DNA of 64,000 nt from Paraburkholderia bryophila (lineage in GTDB: Bacteria; Pseudomonadota; Gammaproteobacteria; Burkholderiales; Burkholderiaceae). The translations under genes and the position numbers were made by a program. The stretch covers positions 372,001 to 436,000 of the forward strand of contig NZ_QLTK01000002.1 of NCBI RefSeq assembly GCF_003269035.1, written 5' to 3'. This document shows positions 34,939 through 44,390 of the stretch, one piece after another. Position 1 is the stretch's first letter; every line of letters begins with the position of its first letter. The notes under the pieces were generated by a model, which was not told the DNA's origin, made no database searches, and was given only the letters and a program-made list of their open reading frames with translations.

Positions 34939-37436
34939 TGGACATGCTGCAACAGCGGTCCGTGAAACAGGCGTGGAGCGTGCGCGCCGCGTGGCTGCTG
35001 CTCGCGCTGATCGCGACGCTGTATTGCGGCTGGCGTTTCGCCGGACCCTCGCCGTTGCAGACCAATCTGCTCGCGCTGTTGCCGGCCACCGAGGCCGACC
35101 CGGTCGCCGAACAGGCGGTCGATACGCTGGCAAGCGCACTCGGCGATCGCACGGTGTTTCTCGTCACCAGCAAAGACGACGCGCATGCCAAGGCCGCAGC
35201 CCGGCAATTGGGCGCGTCGCTGCGGCAGAGCGGGGCGTTCGGGTCGGTGACGGCGGAGCTGCCGCCATTCGATCTGTCGCAGATCGGCGCGTTGTATTTG
35301 CCGTATCGCTTTGGGCTGCTGACGCCGGCCGACCGTGCAACGCTCTCGGGCACAGTCAGTCACGCGAGCGCCACGCCACCGCACGACGCACTGCAAAGCG
35401 CCTCCGCGACAGGCGCCGCGCAGCAATCGTCCCTGCACGATGCCCTGGCGCAACGCATCTACAGCCCGTTACACGGCGGCCTGACGACACCCCTCGCCGA
35501 CGACCCGTTCGGCTGGCTCGAACACTGGCTGGGCGGCCTGCCGCTCGCCACCTCGAATCTCGAACTCGACGACAACCTGCTGGTATCGCATCGCGGCGCG
35601 GCGACCAGTGTGCTGATCGTCGCGACCTTGCCGGGCTCGGCGTACGAAACGAAGACGCAGCACGCGGTGCTCGCCGCGCTTGCCCGCGGCGAACAGCAAC
35701 TGAAGCAATCTTTCCCCGACGTCGCGGTCGCGCGAACCGGCGCGGTGTTCTACGCGGAATCGGCGCGCAGCGCTTCCGAACATGAGGTGCATCTGATCGG
35801 TATCGCGTCGCTGTGCGGCATCGCGCTTCTGATGATGTGGGTGTTCCGCTCGCCGCGTCTGCTGCTGCTCGGCTTCGTGTCGACGGCGCTCGGCATTGTC
35901 TGCGCGCTGGCGGTAACCATGCTGGTGTTCGGCAAACTGCACCTGTTGACGCTGGTATTCGGTGCGAGCCTGATCGGCGAGGCCGTCGACTATTCGATCC
36001 AGTACTTCGTGGTCTATCTCGGCGCCGGCCGCGATTGGGATGCCCGGCGCGGCGCGTGCGCGGTGCGTCCCGCGCTGACGGTGGCATTGGCAACCAGCCT
36101 GCTCGGCTACGCGATCCTGATGTGGGTGCCGTTTCCCGCGCTCAAGCAGATTGCGTGCTTTGCGATGGCGGGCATCACGACGGCCTTCGCCTCCGTGCTG
36201 GGGTTGTTGCCCGCCTTGCTGACGCGCCCCCCTAAGCGCAGTCCGCAGCGTCTGTTCGCGGCGGCGGCGCGTGGGCTCACGGTCTGGCATCGCACGATCG
36301 GCGGGCGGCGCTCGTGGGGCGTCGCGGCGCTTTTGCTGATCGTCGCGATTCCCGGTTGGCTGCGTTTGACCAGCGACGACGATATTCATCTGCTGATCCA
36401 GCGCGATCCACTGCTCGTCGCGCAGGAGGACAAGGTGCGCGACGCGATCGGCGTGGACAACAGCGCGCAGTTTTTCGTCGTACGCGGCGAGACGCCGGAA
36501 CTCGTATTGCAGCGTGCCGAAGCGCTGGGCACGAAACTGGATGCGTTGAACGGCACCGCGAATCAGGTGGGCAGCTATCAATCGGTCGTGCAATTCGTGC
36601 CCTCCGCGAAACAGCAGAGCGACGACCGCGCACTGCTCGCGCAGCATGTCTTCGACGACCCGGCCGCCTTGCGCGCGACGCTGCTGCAAGCCGGCTTCAA
36701 GGACGACGTTGCCGACGCGTGGCTTGCCGCGTTCGCCAAACCGCATACGCCGCTGACCGTGGACACGTGGCTCGCCGCGCCGTGGTCGCAGCCGTACCGG
36801 CATTTATGGCTTGGCGAGGTCGATCCCGCCGCGAGGGCGTACGCCGCCGTCGTGATCCCGCAAGGCGTGACGCCGCGGAACGAACCTGCGCTGATCGCGA
36901 CCGCGCACAGTCTGCCGGGCGTGGTGTTCGTCGACAAAGCCGCGAGCGTGTCGAAGCTGTTCGGCGCGTATCGCGTGGATAGCGGCTGGTGGCTCGGCGG
37001 TGCGCTCGCGCTCGTGCTCGTTTTGCTGGTGGTGAGATACGCGGCGAAGCAAGTCCGCGTGGCCGATCGCCTGCGCGGCGGCGTCGCCGTGTGCTTGCCC
37101 GTGTTACTCGCCGTGGGCCTCACGTTGGCCGCATTCGGCTACGCGCACGTGCCGCTCAATCTGTTCAACTGGCTTGCACTCATGTTGGTGCTCGGCGTCG
37201 GCGCAAACTACGCTGTGTTTCTGCGCGAAGGCTGTTTGCGCGCGGATGCGGATCTCGGCGCGGTCTGGACCGGTGTGCTGCTTTCATCGGCCACCACGCT
37301 GCTGTCGTTCGGCATGCTCGGCATGAGCGCCATGCCCGCGCTGAAGAGTTTCGGCGCGACGCTGGCGCTCGGCATTTTCGTCTCGGTGCTGCTCGCACCG
37401 ATCGGCATGCCATCGGAATCAAGGAGGGTCGCATGA
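34938..37436 (+). CDS. MMPL/RND family exporter (ApeM-like)
   Basis: An 832-residue inner-membrane protein with about twelve hydrophobic helices arranged as two six-helix halves, each with a large periplasmic loop. The first half has FGASLIGEAVDYSIQYFVVYLG, the typical RND/MMPL transmembrane-4 signature, and the second VLGVGANYAVFLREG. APE clusters always contain such an exporter; it is presumed to pass the product to the LolA-like protein. The ATG overlaps the LolA-like stop (TAATG). The long upstream frame is not coding. Confidence 0.92.
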   Translation: MDMLQQRSVKQAWSVRAAWLLLALIATLYCGWRFAGPSPLQTNLLALLPATEADPVAEQAVDTLASALGDRTVFLVTSKDDAHAKAAARQLGASLRQSGAFGSVTAELPPFDLSQIGALYLPYRFGLLTPADRATLSGTVSHASATPPHDALQSASATGAAQQSSLHDALAQRIYSPLHGGLTTPLADDPFGWLEHWLGGLPLATSNLELDDNLLVSHRGAATSVLIVATLPGSAYETKTQHAVLAALARGEQQLKQSFPDVAVARTGAVFYAESARSASEHEVHLIGIASLCGIALLMMWVFRSPRLLLLGFVSTALGIVCALAVTMLVFGKLHLLTLVFGASLIGEAVDYSIQYFVVYLGAGRDWDARRGACAVRPALTVALATSLLGYAILMWVPFPALKQIACFAMAGITTAFASVLGLLPALLTRPPKRSPQRLFAAAARGLTVWHRTIGGRRSWGVAALLLIVAIPGWLRLTSDDDIHLLIQRDPLLVAQEDKVRDAIGVDNSAQFFVVRGETPELVLQRAEALGTKLDALNGTANQVGSYQSVVQFVPSAKQQSDDRALLAQHVFDDPAALRATLLQAGFKDDVADAWLAAFAKPHTPLTVDTWLAAPWSQPYRHLWLGEVDPAARAYAAVVIPQGVTPRNEPALIATAHSLPGVVFVDKAASVSKLFGAYRVDSGWWLGGALALVLVLLVVRYAAKQVRVADRLRGGVAVCLPVLLAVGLTLAAFGYAHVPLNLFNWLALMLVLGVGANYAVFLREGCLRADADLGAVWTGVLLSSATTLLSFGMLGMSAMPALKSFGATLALGIFVSVLLAPIGMPSESRRVA

Positions 37437-38617
37437 AGACGCCATCGGTTTATTTGCACGCGCTCGGCATGATCAACGCGCTCGGCGGCGACCTCGACCA
37501 CATCGTCCCGGCGCTGGCCGGCGCGCAATCGCCCGGCATGGCGAGTGCGCACACGGGCATCGGCGAGGCCTTCGTCGGCAGCGTGCTCGCGCCGCTCGAT
37601 CTGGCGCCGCCCGCCGCGCTGGCGCGTTACGACTGCCGCAACAATCGCCTGCTGCTCGCCGCGCTAACGCAGATTGCGCCCGCCGTCGAGATCGCGCGCG
37701 AGCGTTACGGCGCGCACCGGATCGGCGTGGTGCTCGGCACCAGCACGTCGGGCATCGAGGCGGCCGAAGCCGCGTTCGTCTATCAGGCGCAGGCCGGCAG
37801 CTTGCCCACGAGCTTCAATTACCGGCAGATGGAAATCGGCACCGCCGCGCCGTTTGCCGCCGCCGTGCTGGGTTTGCGTGGACCGGCGTACACCATTTCG
37901 ACGGCCTGCACGTCGAGCGCCAAGGCGTTCGCGTCGGCGCGCCGTCTGTTGCAATTGCAGTTATGCGATGCGGTAGTGGTGGGCGGGGTGGATTCGCTGT
38001 GCGAGTTGACGGTGCAGGGTTTCGCTTCGCTCGAATCGACCAGTGCCGTGCGCACCAATCCGATGAGCCGCAATCGTTGCGGGATCAACGTCGGTGAAGG
38101 CGCCGCGGTGTTTCTGATGAGCCGCGACGAAGCGACGGTGCGGCTCGCGGGCGTCGGCGAGTCGAGCGATGCGCATCACATTTCGGCGCCGGACCCGCAA
38201 GGCGCGGGCGGCGAACTCGCGCTGCGCGAAGCGCTCGCGGATGCGGGCGTCGCGCCGTCGGCGATCGGCTATGTGAATCTGCATGCCACCGCCACGCGCA
38301 AGAACGACGAGATGGAAGCCGGCCTGATGGCGCGCGTATTCCCCGAAGGCGTTGCGGCCAGCGGCACGAAGCCGTTGACCGGCCACCAGCTCGGCGCGGC
38401 CGGCGCCACCGAACTCGGCTTCGCGTGGCTGACGCTGTCGCGCGACGACGTACCGCTGCCGCTTCATGTGTGGGACGGCGAGGCCGATCCTTCGCTACCG
38501 GCATTGGACCTCGTCGAAAGCGAGCGGTTTTTAACTCGCGGCGCGGACTCGCAGTACGTAATGAGCAATTCGTTTGCTTTCGGCGGCAGCAATGTCAGCC
38601 TGATTCTGGCCCGGTAA
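37433..38617 (+). CDS. Beta-ketoacyl-ACP synthase (ApeO-like)
   Basis: A 394-residue condensing enzyme. The nucleophile is in STACTSSAKAF, the first His in NLHATATRKNDEMEAG (in place of the more usual NAHGTST) and the second in TKPLTGHQLGAAGATE, so the Cys-His-His triad is intact. A strong AAGGAGGG site precedes the ATG, which overlaps the MMPL stop as ATGA. Its position and divergence suit the ApeO type that starts or extends early intermediates. Confidence 0.92.
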   Translation: MKTPSVYLHALGMINALGGDLDHIVPALAGAQSPGMASAHTGIGEAFVGSVLAPLDLAPPAALARYDCRNNRLLLAALTQIAPAVEIARERYGAHRIGVVLGTSTSGIEAAEAAFVYQAQAGSLPTSFNYRQMEIGTAAPFAAAVLGLRGPAYTISTACTSSAKAFASARRLLQLQLCDAVVVGGVDSLCELTVQGFASLESTSAVRTNPMSRNRCGINVGEGAAVFLMSRDEATVRLAGVGESSDAHHISAPDPQGAGGELALREALADAGVAPSAIGYVNLHATATRKNDEMEAGLMARVFPEGVAASGTKPLTGHQLGAAGATELGFAWLTLSRDDVPLPLHVWDGEADPSLPALDLVESERFLTRGADSQYVMSNSFAFGGSNVSLILAR

Positions 38618-39153
38618 TGCGCATGATGACCACGACGACGCTAACCCCGACAACACCAACGTCGACATCGACGCCGACGCCCACGCACGAGCCACTGCTG
38701 CGCCAGCCGATCGAAGCGATCATCCCGCATCGCGGCACCATGCTGCTGATCGACGCGGTGGAAGCTTTCGACGAAGACACATTGAGCGCACGCGCCACGG
38801 TCCACGCCGACGCCTGGTACGCCGACGCCGACGGCGCGATGCCCGCCTGGCTCGGCATCGAACTGATGGCGCAGGCGATCGCCGCGCACGTCGCGTTGCT
38901 GGCCATGCGCGGCGGCGGCCGCGCGCGGCCCGGCGTTCTGCTCGGCTCGCGCAGTTACAAAGCGCTGCAGCCGTCGTTCAGCGGCGGCGCGCAACTGCGC
39001 GTACACGTCACCGAGTTGCTACGCAGCGAAGAAGGCCACGGCGCGTACGAATGCACGATCCATCACGGCGATCTGCGTTGCGCGGAAGCCGTCGTCAAGG
39101 TGTTTCAACCGCCCGATTTTCAGTCATTCATTGAGGGGAGTTTCAGTTCATGA
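38617..39153 (+). CDS. Hotdog-fold 3-hydroxyacyl-ACP dehydratase (ApeP-like)
   Basis: A 178-residue dehydratase. IIPHRGTMLLIDAVEAFDEDTLSARATV and MPAWLGIELMAQAIAAHVALLAM correspond to FabA/FabZ-type strands and the central helix. It probably works with the fused dehydratase in the ligase gene to form the conjugated double bonds. The first 28 residues are a Thr/Pro repeat (TTTTLTPTTPTSTSTPTPTH) of low complexity, unusual for the family. The start shares one base with the KS stop. Confidence 0.85.
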   Translation: MRMMTTTTLTPTTPTSTSTPTPTHEPLLRQPIEAIIPHRGTMLLIDAVEAFDEDTLSARATVHADAWYADADGAMPAWLGIELMAQAIAAHVALLAMRGGGRARPGVLLGSRSYKALQPSFSGGAQLRVHVTELLRSEEGHGAYECTIHHGDLRCAEAVVKVFQPPDFQSFIEGSFSS

Positions 39154-39875
39154 GCCGGCGTGTTCTCGTTACGGGCGCAAGCCGCGGCATTGGCCGTGCG
39201 ATTGCGTACAAGTTGGCCGCCGACGGCTTCGCCGTCTCCGTGCATTGCCGCACGGGACGCACCGAAGCCGAAGCGGTTGCGACGGGCATCGCCGCGCAGG
39301 GCGGCATCGCACGCGTGCTGCAATTCGACGTGCGCGAGCGCGCGGTGTGCCGTGACGTGCTCGAAGCGGATGTCGCCGCGCACGGCCCGTACTACGGCAT
39401 CGTCTGCAGCGCGGGCGTGACCCGCGACGCCGCGTTTCCGGCGCTCACCGAAGAAGACTGGGACATCGTGATCGAAACCGGTCTCGACTCGTTTTACAAC
39501 GTCGTGCATCCGCTGACCATGCCGATGGTGCGCGCCCGCAAGGGCGGCCGGATCGTCACGATCGCGTCGGTGTCCGGCGTGATGGGCAATCGCGGCCAGG
39601 TCAACTACAGCGCGGCGAAAGCCGGCCTGATCGGCGCGACCAAGGCGCTTGCCGTCGAACTGGCGACGCGCAACATCACCGTCAACTGCGTGGCGCCGGG
39701 GCTGATCGAGACCGGCATGCTCGAGGAACTGCAACTCGAGCACGCGCTGAAGACGGTGCCGATGAACCGCGTCGGCCAGCCTGCCGAGGTGGCGTCCGTG
39801 GTCAGCTTCCTGATGTCGGATGCGGCCTCGTACGTCACGCGTCAGGTGATCGGCGTCAACGGTGGGATGGTGTGA
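39150..39875 (+). CDS. 3-oxoacyl-ACP reductase, SDR family (ApeQ/FabG-like)
   Basis: An NADPH-dependent short-chain dehydrogenase, 241 residues. LVTGASRGIGRA binds the cofactor and the catalytic triad is SVSGVMG...YSAAK (about S142, Y155, K159). It reduces the beta-keto group during each elongation cycle. It overlaps the dehydratase stop as ATGA. Confidence 0.95.
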   Translation: MSRRVLVTGASRGIGRAIAYKLAADGFAVSVHCRTGRTEAEAVATGIAAQGGIARVLQFDVRERAVCRDVLEADVAAHGPYYGIVCSAGVTRDAAFPALTEEDWDIVIETGLDSFYNVVHPLTMPMVRARKGGRIVTIASVSGVMGNRGQVNYSAAKAGLIGATKALAVELATRNITVNCVAPGLIETGMLEELQLEHALKTVPMNRVGQPAEVASVVSFLMSDAASYVTRQVIGVNGGMV

Positions 39876-41101
39876 TGAAGCGTGTCGTCATTACCGGCAT
39901 GGGCGGCGTCACGGCGTTCGGCGATAGCTGGGACGCGATCGAGCCGCGTCTGAAAAGCGGTGAGAACGCGGTGCGCCGCATGCCCGAATGGGATTATTTC
40001 GAGTCGCTGCATACGCGGCTCGCGTGTCCGTTGCCGGAATTCAAGGCGCCCGCGCATTACCCGCGCAAGAAAACCCGTTCGATGGGCCCGGTGTCGATGT
40101 ATTCGGTGCGCGCCAGTGAACTCGCGCTCGCCGACGCGGGCCTCGCCGACAACGACACCATCAAGGACGGTCGCATGGGTGTCGCCTACGGTTCGTCGTC
40201 GGGTTCGGTGCAGCCGATCCGCGCATTCGGCACGATGCTCGAAACCGGCTCGATGGGCGACGTCACGTCGAACAGCTACGTGCAGATGATGCCGCACACC
40301 ACGGCGGTCAACGTGAGCCTGTTCTGGGACCTGAAAGGGCGGATCATTCCGACCTCGTGCGCGTGCGCGTCGGGCAGCCAGGCGATCGGCTACGCGTACG
40401 AGGCGATCCAGAGCGGCAAGCAGACGCTGATGCTGGCGGGCGGCGCGGAAGAACTGTCGGGCCCGGCGGTCGCCGTATTCGACACGCTGTACGCAACCAG
40501 CACGCGCAACGACGAGCCGCATCTGACGCCGCGTCCTTTCGACGCCGCGCGCGATGGCCTCGTGGTCGGCGAAGGCGCGGCCACGCTGGTGCTGGAGGAA
40601 TACGAACATGCGCTCGCGCGCGGCGCGCGGATTCACGCGGAGATCGTCGGCTTCGGCTGCAATTCGGACGGCGCGCATATGACCCAACCGACCGCCGAAA
40701 CCATGGCGCTCGCCATGCAGCTCGCGCTGCGCGACGCGCAACTGCCGCCCGAGGCGATTCAGTACGTGAACGCGCACGGTACCTCGACCGATCGCGGCGA
40801 TATCGCCGAAAGCCATGCGACCGCGCAGACCTTCGGCGCGGCGATGCCGATCAGTTCGCTGAAAAGCTATGTCGGTCACACGCTCGGCGCGTGCGGCGCG
40901 CTCGAAGCGTGGTGGACCATCGAAATGATGAAGCGCAACTGGTACGCGCCGACCCTGAACCTGAGCCATGTAGATCCGGCTTGCGCGCCGCTCGATTACA
41001 TCGTCGGCACGGGCCGTGAGATCGACGCCGACTATGTGATGAGCAACAACTTCGCGTTCGGCGGTATCAACACGTCGCTGATTTTCAGGCGCGTTCGATG
41101 A
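39875..41101 (+). CDS. Beta-ketoacyl-ACP synthase II-like (ApeR-like)
   Basis: A FabF-type condensing enzyme of 408 residues. The nucleophile is in TSCACASGSQAIGYAYEAI, the first His in VNAHGTSTDRGDIAESHAT and the second in SLKSYVGHTLGACGALE. It may form a heterodimer with the ApeC-like chain-length factor, as reported for ApeR and ApeC. The ATG at 39875 shares one base with the reductase stop; the GTG three bases upstream is an alternative. Confidence 0.94.
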   Translation: MKRVVITGMGGVTAFGDSWDAIEPRLKSGENAVRRMPEWDYFESLHTRLACPLPEFKAPAHYPRKKTRSMGPVSMYSVRASELALADAGLADNDTIKDGRMGVAYGSSSGSVQPIRAFGTMLETGSMGDVTSNSYVQMMPHTTAVNVSLFWDLKGRIIPTSCACASGSQAIGYAYEAIQSGKQTLMLAGGAEELSGPAVAVFDTLYATSTRNDEPHLTPRPFDAARDGLVVGEGAATLVLEEYEHALARGARIHAEIVGFGCNSDGAHMTQPTAETMALAMQLALRDAQLPPEAIQYVNAHGTSTDRGDIAESHATAQTFGAAMPISSLKSYVGHTLGACGALEAWWTIEMMKRNWYAPTLNLSHVDPACAPLDYIVGTGREIDADYVMSNNFAFGGINTSLIFRRVR

Positions 41102-42351
41102 GCGTGGCGCTGCAACGGGTCGTCGTGACCGGCATGGGCATCGTGTCGTGTCTCGGCAATACGCTCGACGGCGTGTCGGCCGCGCTGCGGTCGGGCCGCT
41201 CGCGGATCGAGCGGATCGACGCGTGGCGCGAGCGCGGCTTCGGCTCGCAGGTGGCGGGCGTGGCCTCGGTCGCGCACGAGCCGCCGTTCGAGCGCAAGCT
41301 CGAGCGCTTCATGGGCGACACCGCGCGCTTCGCGTGTCACGCCGCACGCCAGGCGATCGACGACGCCGGGCTCGCGCAGGCCCGGTTGCGTTCGCCGCAA
41401 GCGGGCGTGGTGATCGGCTCGGGCGTCGGCAACATGCAGAGCTACGACGCGGCCATGCTGATTGCCGACGCGCGCGGCATCGACAAGGTGCCGCCGTACG
41501 TCGTGCCGCACGCAATGAGCAGCACCGCGTCGGCCAACGTCGCGCAGGTGTTCGGGCTCGAAGGTGTCGGCTATTCGCCGTCGTCGGCGTGCACCACGTC
41601 GGCGCTCGCGATCGGCCAGGCCATGCAACTGATTCAGAGCGGCCGCCAGCAGATCGTGCTGGCCGGCGGCAGCGAGTCGCTGCACGACAACATGACGTTG
41701 ATGTTCGATTCGATGGGCGCGTTGTCCCGGCATTTCAACGAGACGCCGCAGCACGCCTCGCGGCCATACGACACCGCGCGAGACGGCTTCGTGATCGCCG
41801 CGGGCGCCGGCGTGCTGGTGCTCGAAGCGCGTGATCATGCGCTGGCGCGCGGCGCGCGGATCCATGCCGAGCTGACCGGTTTCGGCGACTGCACCGACAG
41901 CGCCGGCATGGTCGCGCCGCGCGCGGCCGGCATCGCGCGGGCCATGCGCGGTGCGTTGCGCGAAGCGGGCAAGCGGCCCGACTACATCAATGCGCACGCC
42001 CCGTCGACGCCGCTCGGCGACGTCGAGGAACTGCGCGCGCTGAGCGATGTGTTCGGCACCGCGTCCGACCGGTCCGACGGTCAAGGCGTGCCGGCGTTTT
42101 CGTCGACCAAGGGCATGACCGGTCATCCGCTCGGCGCGTGCGGCGCGCACGAGGCGATCTATACGTTGCTGATGATGCGCGACGGTTTCATCGCGGGGAC
42201 GGTGGGCGTCGAGACACCGGCGCCGGAACTGGGCGATCTGCCGCTCGTGCGCACCACGCGCGACGCGCGGATCGAGACGGCGATGTCGATTTCGTTCGGG
42301 TTCGGCGGTAGTTGCGCGAGCCTGATGTTTGAAGCGTGGCAAGGCGGCTGA
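41098..42351 (+). CDS. Third beta-ketoacyl-ACP synthase
   Basis: A 417-residue FabF-like protein, the third full ketosynthase in the operon. It keeps the nucleophile in SPSSACTTSALAIGQAM, the His in NAHAPSTPLGDVEEL (Ala-Pro in place of Gly-Thr) and the GHPLGACGAHE His. It should therefore be catalytic, not a chain-length factor. The ATG overlaps the previous stop as ATGA. E. coli ape has only two full ketosynthases plus the ApeC fragment, so this one is extra relative to that cluster. Confidence 0.92.
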   Translation: MSVALQRVVVTGMGIVSCLGNTLDGVSAALRSGRSRIERIDAWRERGFGSQVAGVASVAHEPPFERKLERFMGDTARFACHAARQAIDDAGLAQARLRSPQAGVVIGSGVGNMQSYDAAMLIADARGIDKVPPYVVPHAMSSTASANVAQVFGLEGVGYSPSSACTTSALAIGQAMQLIQSGRQQIVLAGGSESLHDNMTLMFDSMGALSRHFNETPQHASRPYDTARDGFVIAAGAGVLVLEARDHALARGARIHAELTGFGDCTDSAGMVAPRAAGIARAMRGALREAGKRPDYINAHAPSTPLGDVEELRALSDVFGTASDRSDGQGVPAFSSTKGMTGHPLGACGAHEAIYTLLMMRDGFIAGTVGVETPAPELGDLPLVRTTRDARIETAMSISFGFGGSCASLMFEAWQGG

Positions 42352-42388
42352 CACGGCCGCGAATGGATAAAAACCGAGGGCGATAACA

Positions 42389-42874
42389 ATGAAAAAAATT
42401 GCAGTAATGGGCGCGCTGGCTGTCGTGGCGCTGACGCAAACGGGCTGCGCGACGCAGGTGTTGTCGGTGCCGTTGAATGCGGCCGGCGGGCAGTCGGGCG
42501 GCGGCGCGCCGGTGCATTTCCGCAAGCAGGCGGCGCCGGCCGCTGCTGGCGGTCAACCGGCCGAGAACGTGCAGGTGTATTTCGGCCAGCAGGATCACCC
42601 GGCGGTGAAGACCCAACTGGGCGACGTGTCGTACTCGGTGCGGATCGCCCGTCAGGTCAACACGCCGGATGGCGCGTGCCACGCGGCGCTCGCCGAAGCG
42701 GTGCGCAAGTTGCGCGCGGCGGCGCGCGAACGTAACGCCAATGCGGTGATCGACGTGCAGACGCGTTTTCACAGCACCGAGACCAACTCGTCGACGGATT
42801 TCACCTGTGGCGTGAGCAATAGCGCGGCGGCGGTCGCGGTGAAGGGGCAACTCGTCGTGCTGGAGTCGAACTGA
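42389..42874 (+). CDS. Exported lipoprotein-like protein A, tandem paralogue
   Basis: A 161-residue protein with an N-terminal lipobox-like segment (MKKIAVMGALAVVALTQTGC, Cys at 20). After a Gly/Ala-rich linker it shows VYFGQQDHPAVKTQLGDVSYSVR, CHAALAEAVRKLRAAARERNANAVIDVQT and STDFTCGVSNSAAAVAVKGQLVVLE. The last blocks match those of the next gene, so the two are paralogues. The ANAVIDV strand and the flanking Cys residues recall the RcsF/YbjQ type of small fold, but this is only a suggestion. Proteins like this are found after APE genes in Burkholderia. Function is unknown. Confidence 0.8.
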   Translation: MKKIAVMGALAVVALTQTGCATQVLSVPLNAAGGQSGGGAPVHFRKQAAPAAAGGQPAENVQVYFGQQDHPAVKTQLGDVSYSVRIARQVNTPDGACHAALAEAVRKLRAAARERNANAVIDVQTRFHSTETNSSTDFTCGVSNSAAAVAVKGQLVVLESN

Positions 42875-42938
42875 GTCGTCGCGGCGCAATGGATTGAAAT
42901 AGAACTCACATAGCAACAACAACCACCAAGGAGTCTCA

Positions 42939-43382
42939 ATGAAACGCCATCTGATGTGTGCAGCACTGATCGCTTCGTTTGCCACGTTGTGCGCCGCGCC
43001 GGCCTTTGCGCGCGACACGGTCGACAACTATCCGATCGACGCCGCCTTGCACAGCGAACCGGGCAAGGTCAGCGACGATATCGGCCTGTATTTCGCGGGG
43101 CAACACCACGCGGCCGTCGTCAAATCGATGGGCGAATTCGCCACCAACAAGAAGACCAACGCGTTCGGCAAGAGCGACCTGGAGGCATGCCAGCACGTGT
43201 TTCTGTCGGCGGTGATCGAATTGCAGGAACGCGCGCGCAAGGAAGGCGGCAACGCGGTGATCAACATCAAGAGCAACTACAAGAACGAATTGCGTGAGAG
43301 CGCAACCGAGTTCACGTGCGGCGCGGGTGCGGTGATCGCCGGTGTGGCATTGACGGGCGACGTGGTGACGTTGCGCAAGTAA
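42939..43382 (+). CDS. Exported protein B, tandem paralogue of the preceding gene
   Basis: A 147-residue protein with a signal peptide (MKRHLMCAALIASFATLCAAPAFA) and no lipobox. The mature part has LYFAGQHHAAVVKSMGEF, ACQHVFLSAVIELQERARKEGGNAVINIKS and ATEFTCGAGAVIAGVALTGDVVTL, matching the previous gene block for block. Two Cys residues (in ACQHV and FTCGAG) are shared and may form a disulfide. AAGGAG precedes the ATG. One paralogue is lipidated and the other probably soluble in the periplasm, suggesting an anchored and a free form. Confidence 0.8.
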   Translation: MKRHLMCAALIASFATLCAAPAFARDTVDNYPIDAALHSEPGKVSDDIGLYFAGQHHAAVVKSMGEFATNKKTNAFGKSDLEACQHVFLSAVIELQERARKEGGNAVINIKSNYKNELRESATEFTCGAGAVIAGVALTGDVVTLRK

Positions 43383-43540
43383 GAGCCGGTGGTGTGAAGC
43401 GGCACCACGCGGTGCTTCGACGCATCAACGCATCACGGCACCGAGGCGGCAAGGCGGCGGCAGTGCATGCCATCGCCTTGCGCCTGTACTGGTACTGCGG
43501 ATAGCAGGTTCGATTCGTGCTGCAAGGGGTTGGGCGAGCG

Positions 43541-43572
43541 TTAAAGCGCGCTTCAACCAAAGCGCGCTTTAA
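43541..43572. terminator. Bidirectional terminator between convergent genes
   Basis: A 13-bp perfect stem (43541-43553 with 43560-43572) and a 6-nt loop. It overlaps the stop codon of the leftward methyltransferase gene. Confidence 0.75.
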
Positions 43573-44297
43573 CCGGCCTTGACCGCCGCCACATTGACCA
43601 GCGTCTCACGACGCTTGCCGGGCCGCGGATGGGACAGACCGATGCGTTCGAACAGACCGAAGTCTTTCGCGCGGCTCCACCACAGGTAAGGCAGCGAAAC
43701 GTTGCGCTGGGTGAAGCTGAAGCCGCCACGGCGGATCATGTCGAGGTAGCCGTCGGCGCTCTTTTGCACATGCATCGGGTGACGGAACAGCAGCCGGATC
43801 ACCCACGACTTGATGTACGCGTCGGTGGATTCGGCGAACAGCAGCACACCGCCCGGTTTGAGCACGCGGCGAAACTCGGCGAGCGCGCGGTCCTGCTCGA
43901 CGAGGTGATGGAAGGTTTGATGGCAGAACACGATGTCGGCGCTCGCGTCGGGCAGCGGTAGCCTGGCGCAGTCGCCGTGCAGCACGTCGATATCGGCGCA
44001 CTGGGCGCGGCACGTGTTGGCCGCGTTCGTGGCGAGCGCCAGCGACGCCTCGTGAAAATCGACCCCGACGATGCGCCGCGGCTTGAACGCCTCGGCGAGC
44101 AGCCGGAACGAAATGCCTTGCCCACAGCCGACGTCGACGATGACCGGCGCGGCCGGCAACGGTGTGTCGATCAGGCGTTTGAGGTCGTTGATCGCGACCC
44201 GCAGGACATGGTGTTCCCACGTATGGGTACGCAGGAACCAGATCCCGAAGGCCGTTTCGGGCACGTACGGCACGCTGGATGTTTCGGATGGCGACAC
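43569..44297 (-). CDS. SAM-dependent methyltransferase
   Basis: A class I methyltransferase of 242 residues: VIVDVGCGQGISFRLL is motif I, followed by RIVGVDFHE, GDCARLPLPDASADIVFCHQTFHHLVE and FRRVLKPGGVLLFAE. The GTG start at 44297 follows GGAG. It is the only leftward gene of the region and lies between the paralogue pair and the halogenase-like gene, with which it is divergent. In aryl polyenes the head group is often methylated, so O- or C-methylation of the aromatic ring is a reasonable inference, not shown. Confidence 0.88.
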   Translation of the reverse strand: MSPSETSSVPYVPETAFGIWFLRTHTWEHHVLRVAINDLKRLIDTPLPAAPVIVDVGCGQGISFRLLAEAFKPRRIVGVDFHEASLALATNAANTCRAQCADIDVLHGDCARLPLPDASADIVFCHQTFHHLVEQDRALAEFRRVLKPGGVLLFAESTDAYIKSWVIRLLFRHPMHVQKSADGYLDMIRRGGFSFTQRNVSLPYLWWSRAKDFGLFERIGLSHPRPGKRRETLVNVAAVKAG

Positions 44298-44390
44298 GCT
44301 GGGCTCCGCGGCGAAATTTTGTTTTGGCTAGGCCCCATGGTGCATGTCACGCGGGGCGTTGAGCAGGCAATTGTAACGAGAAGTAAGGAT

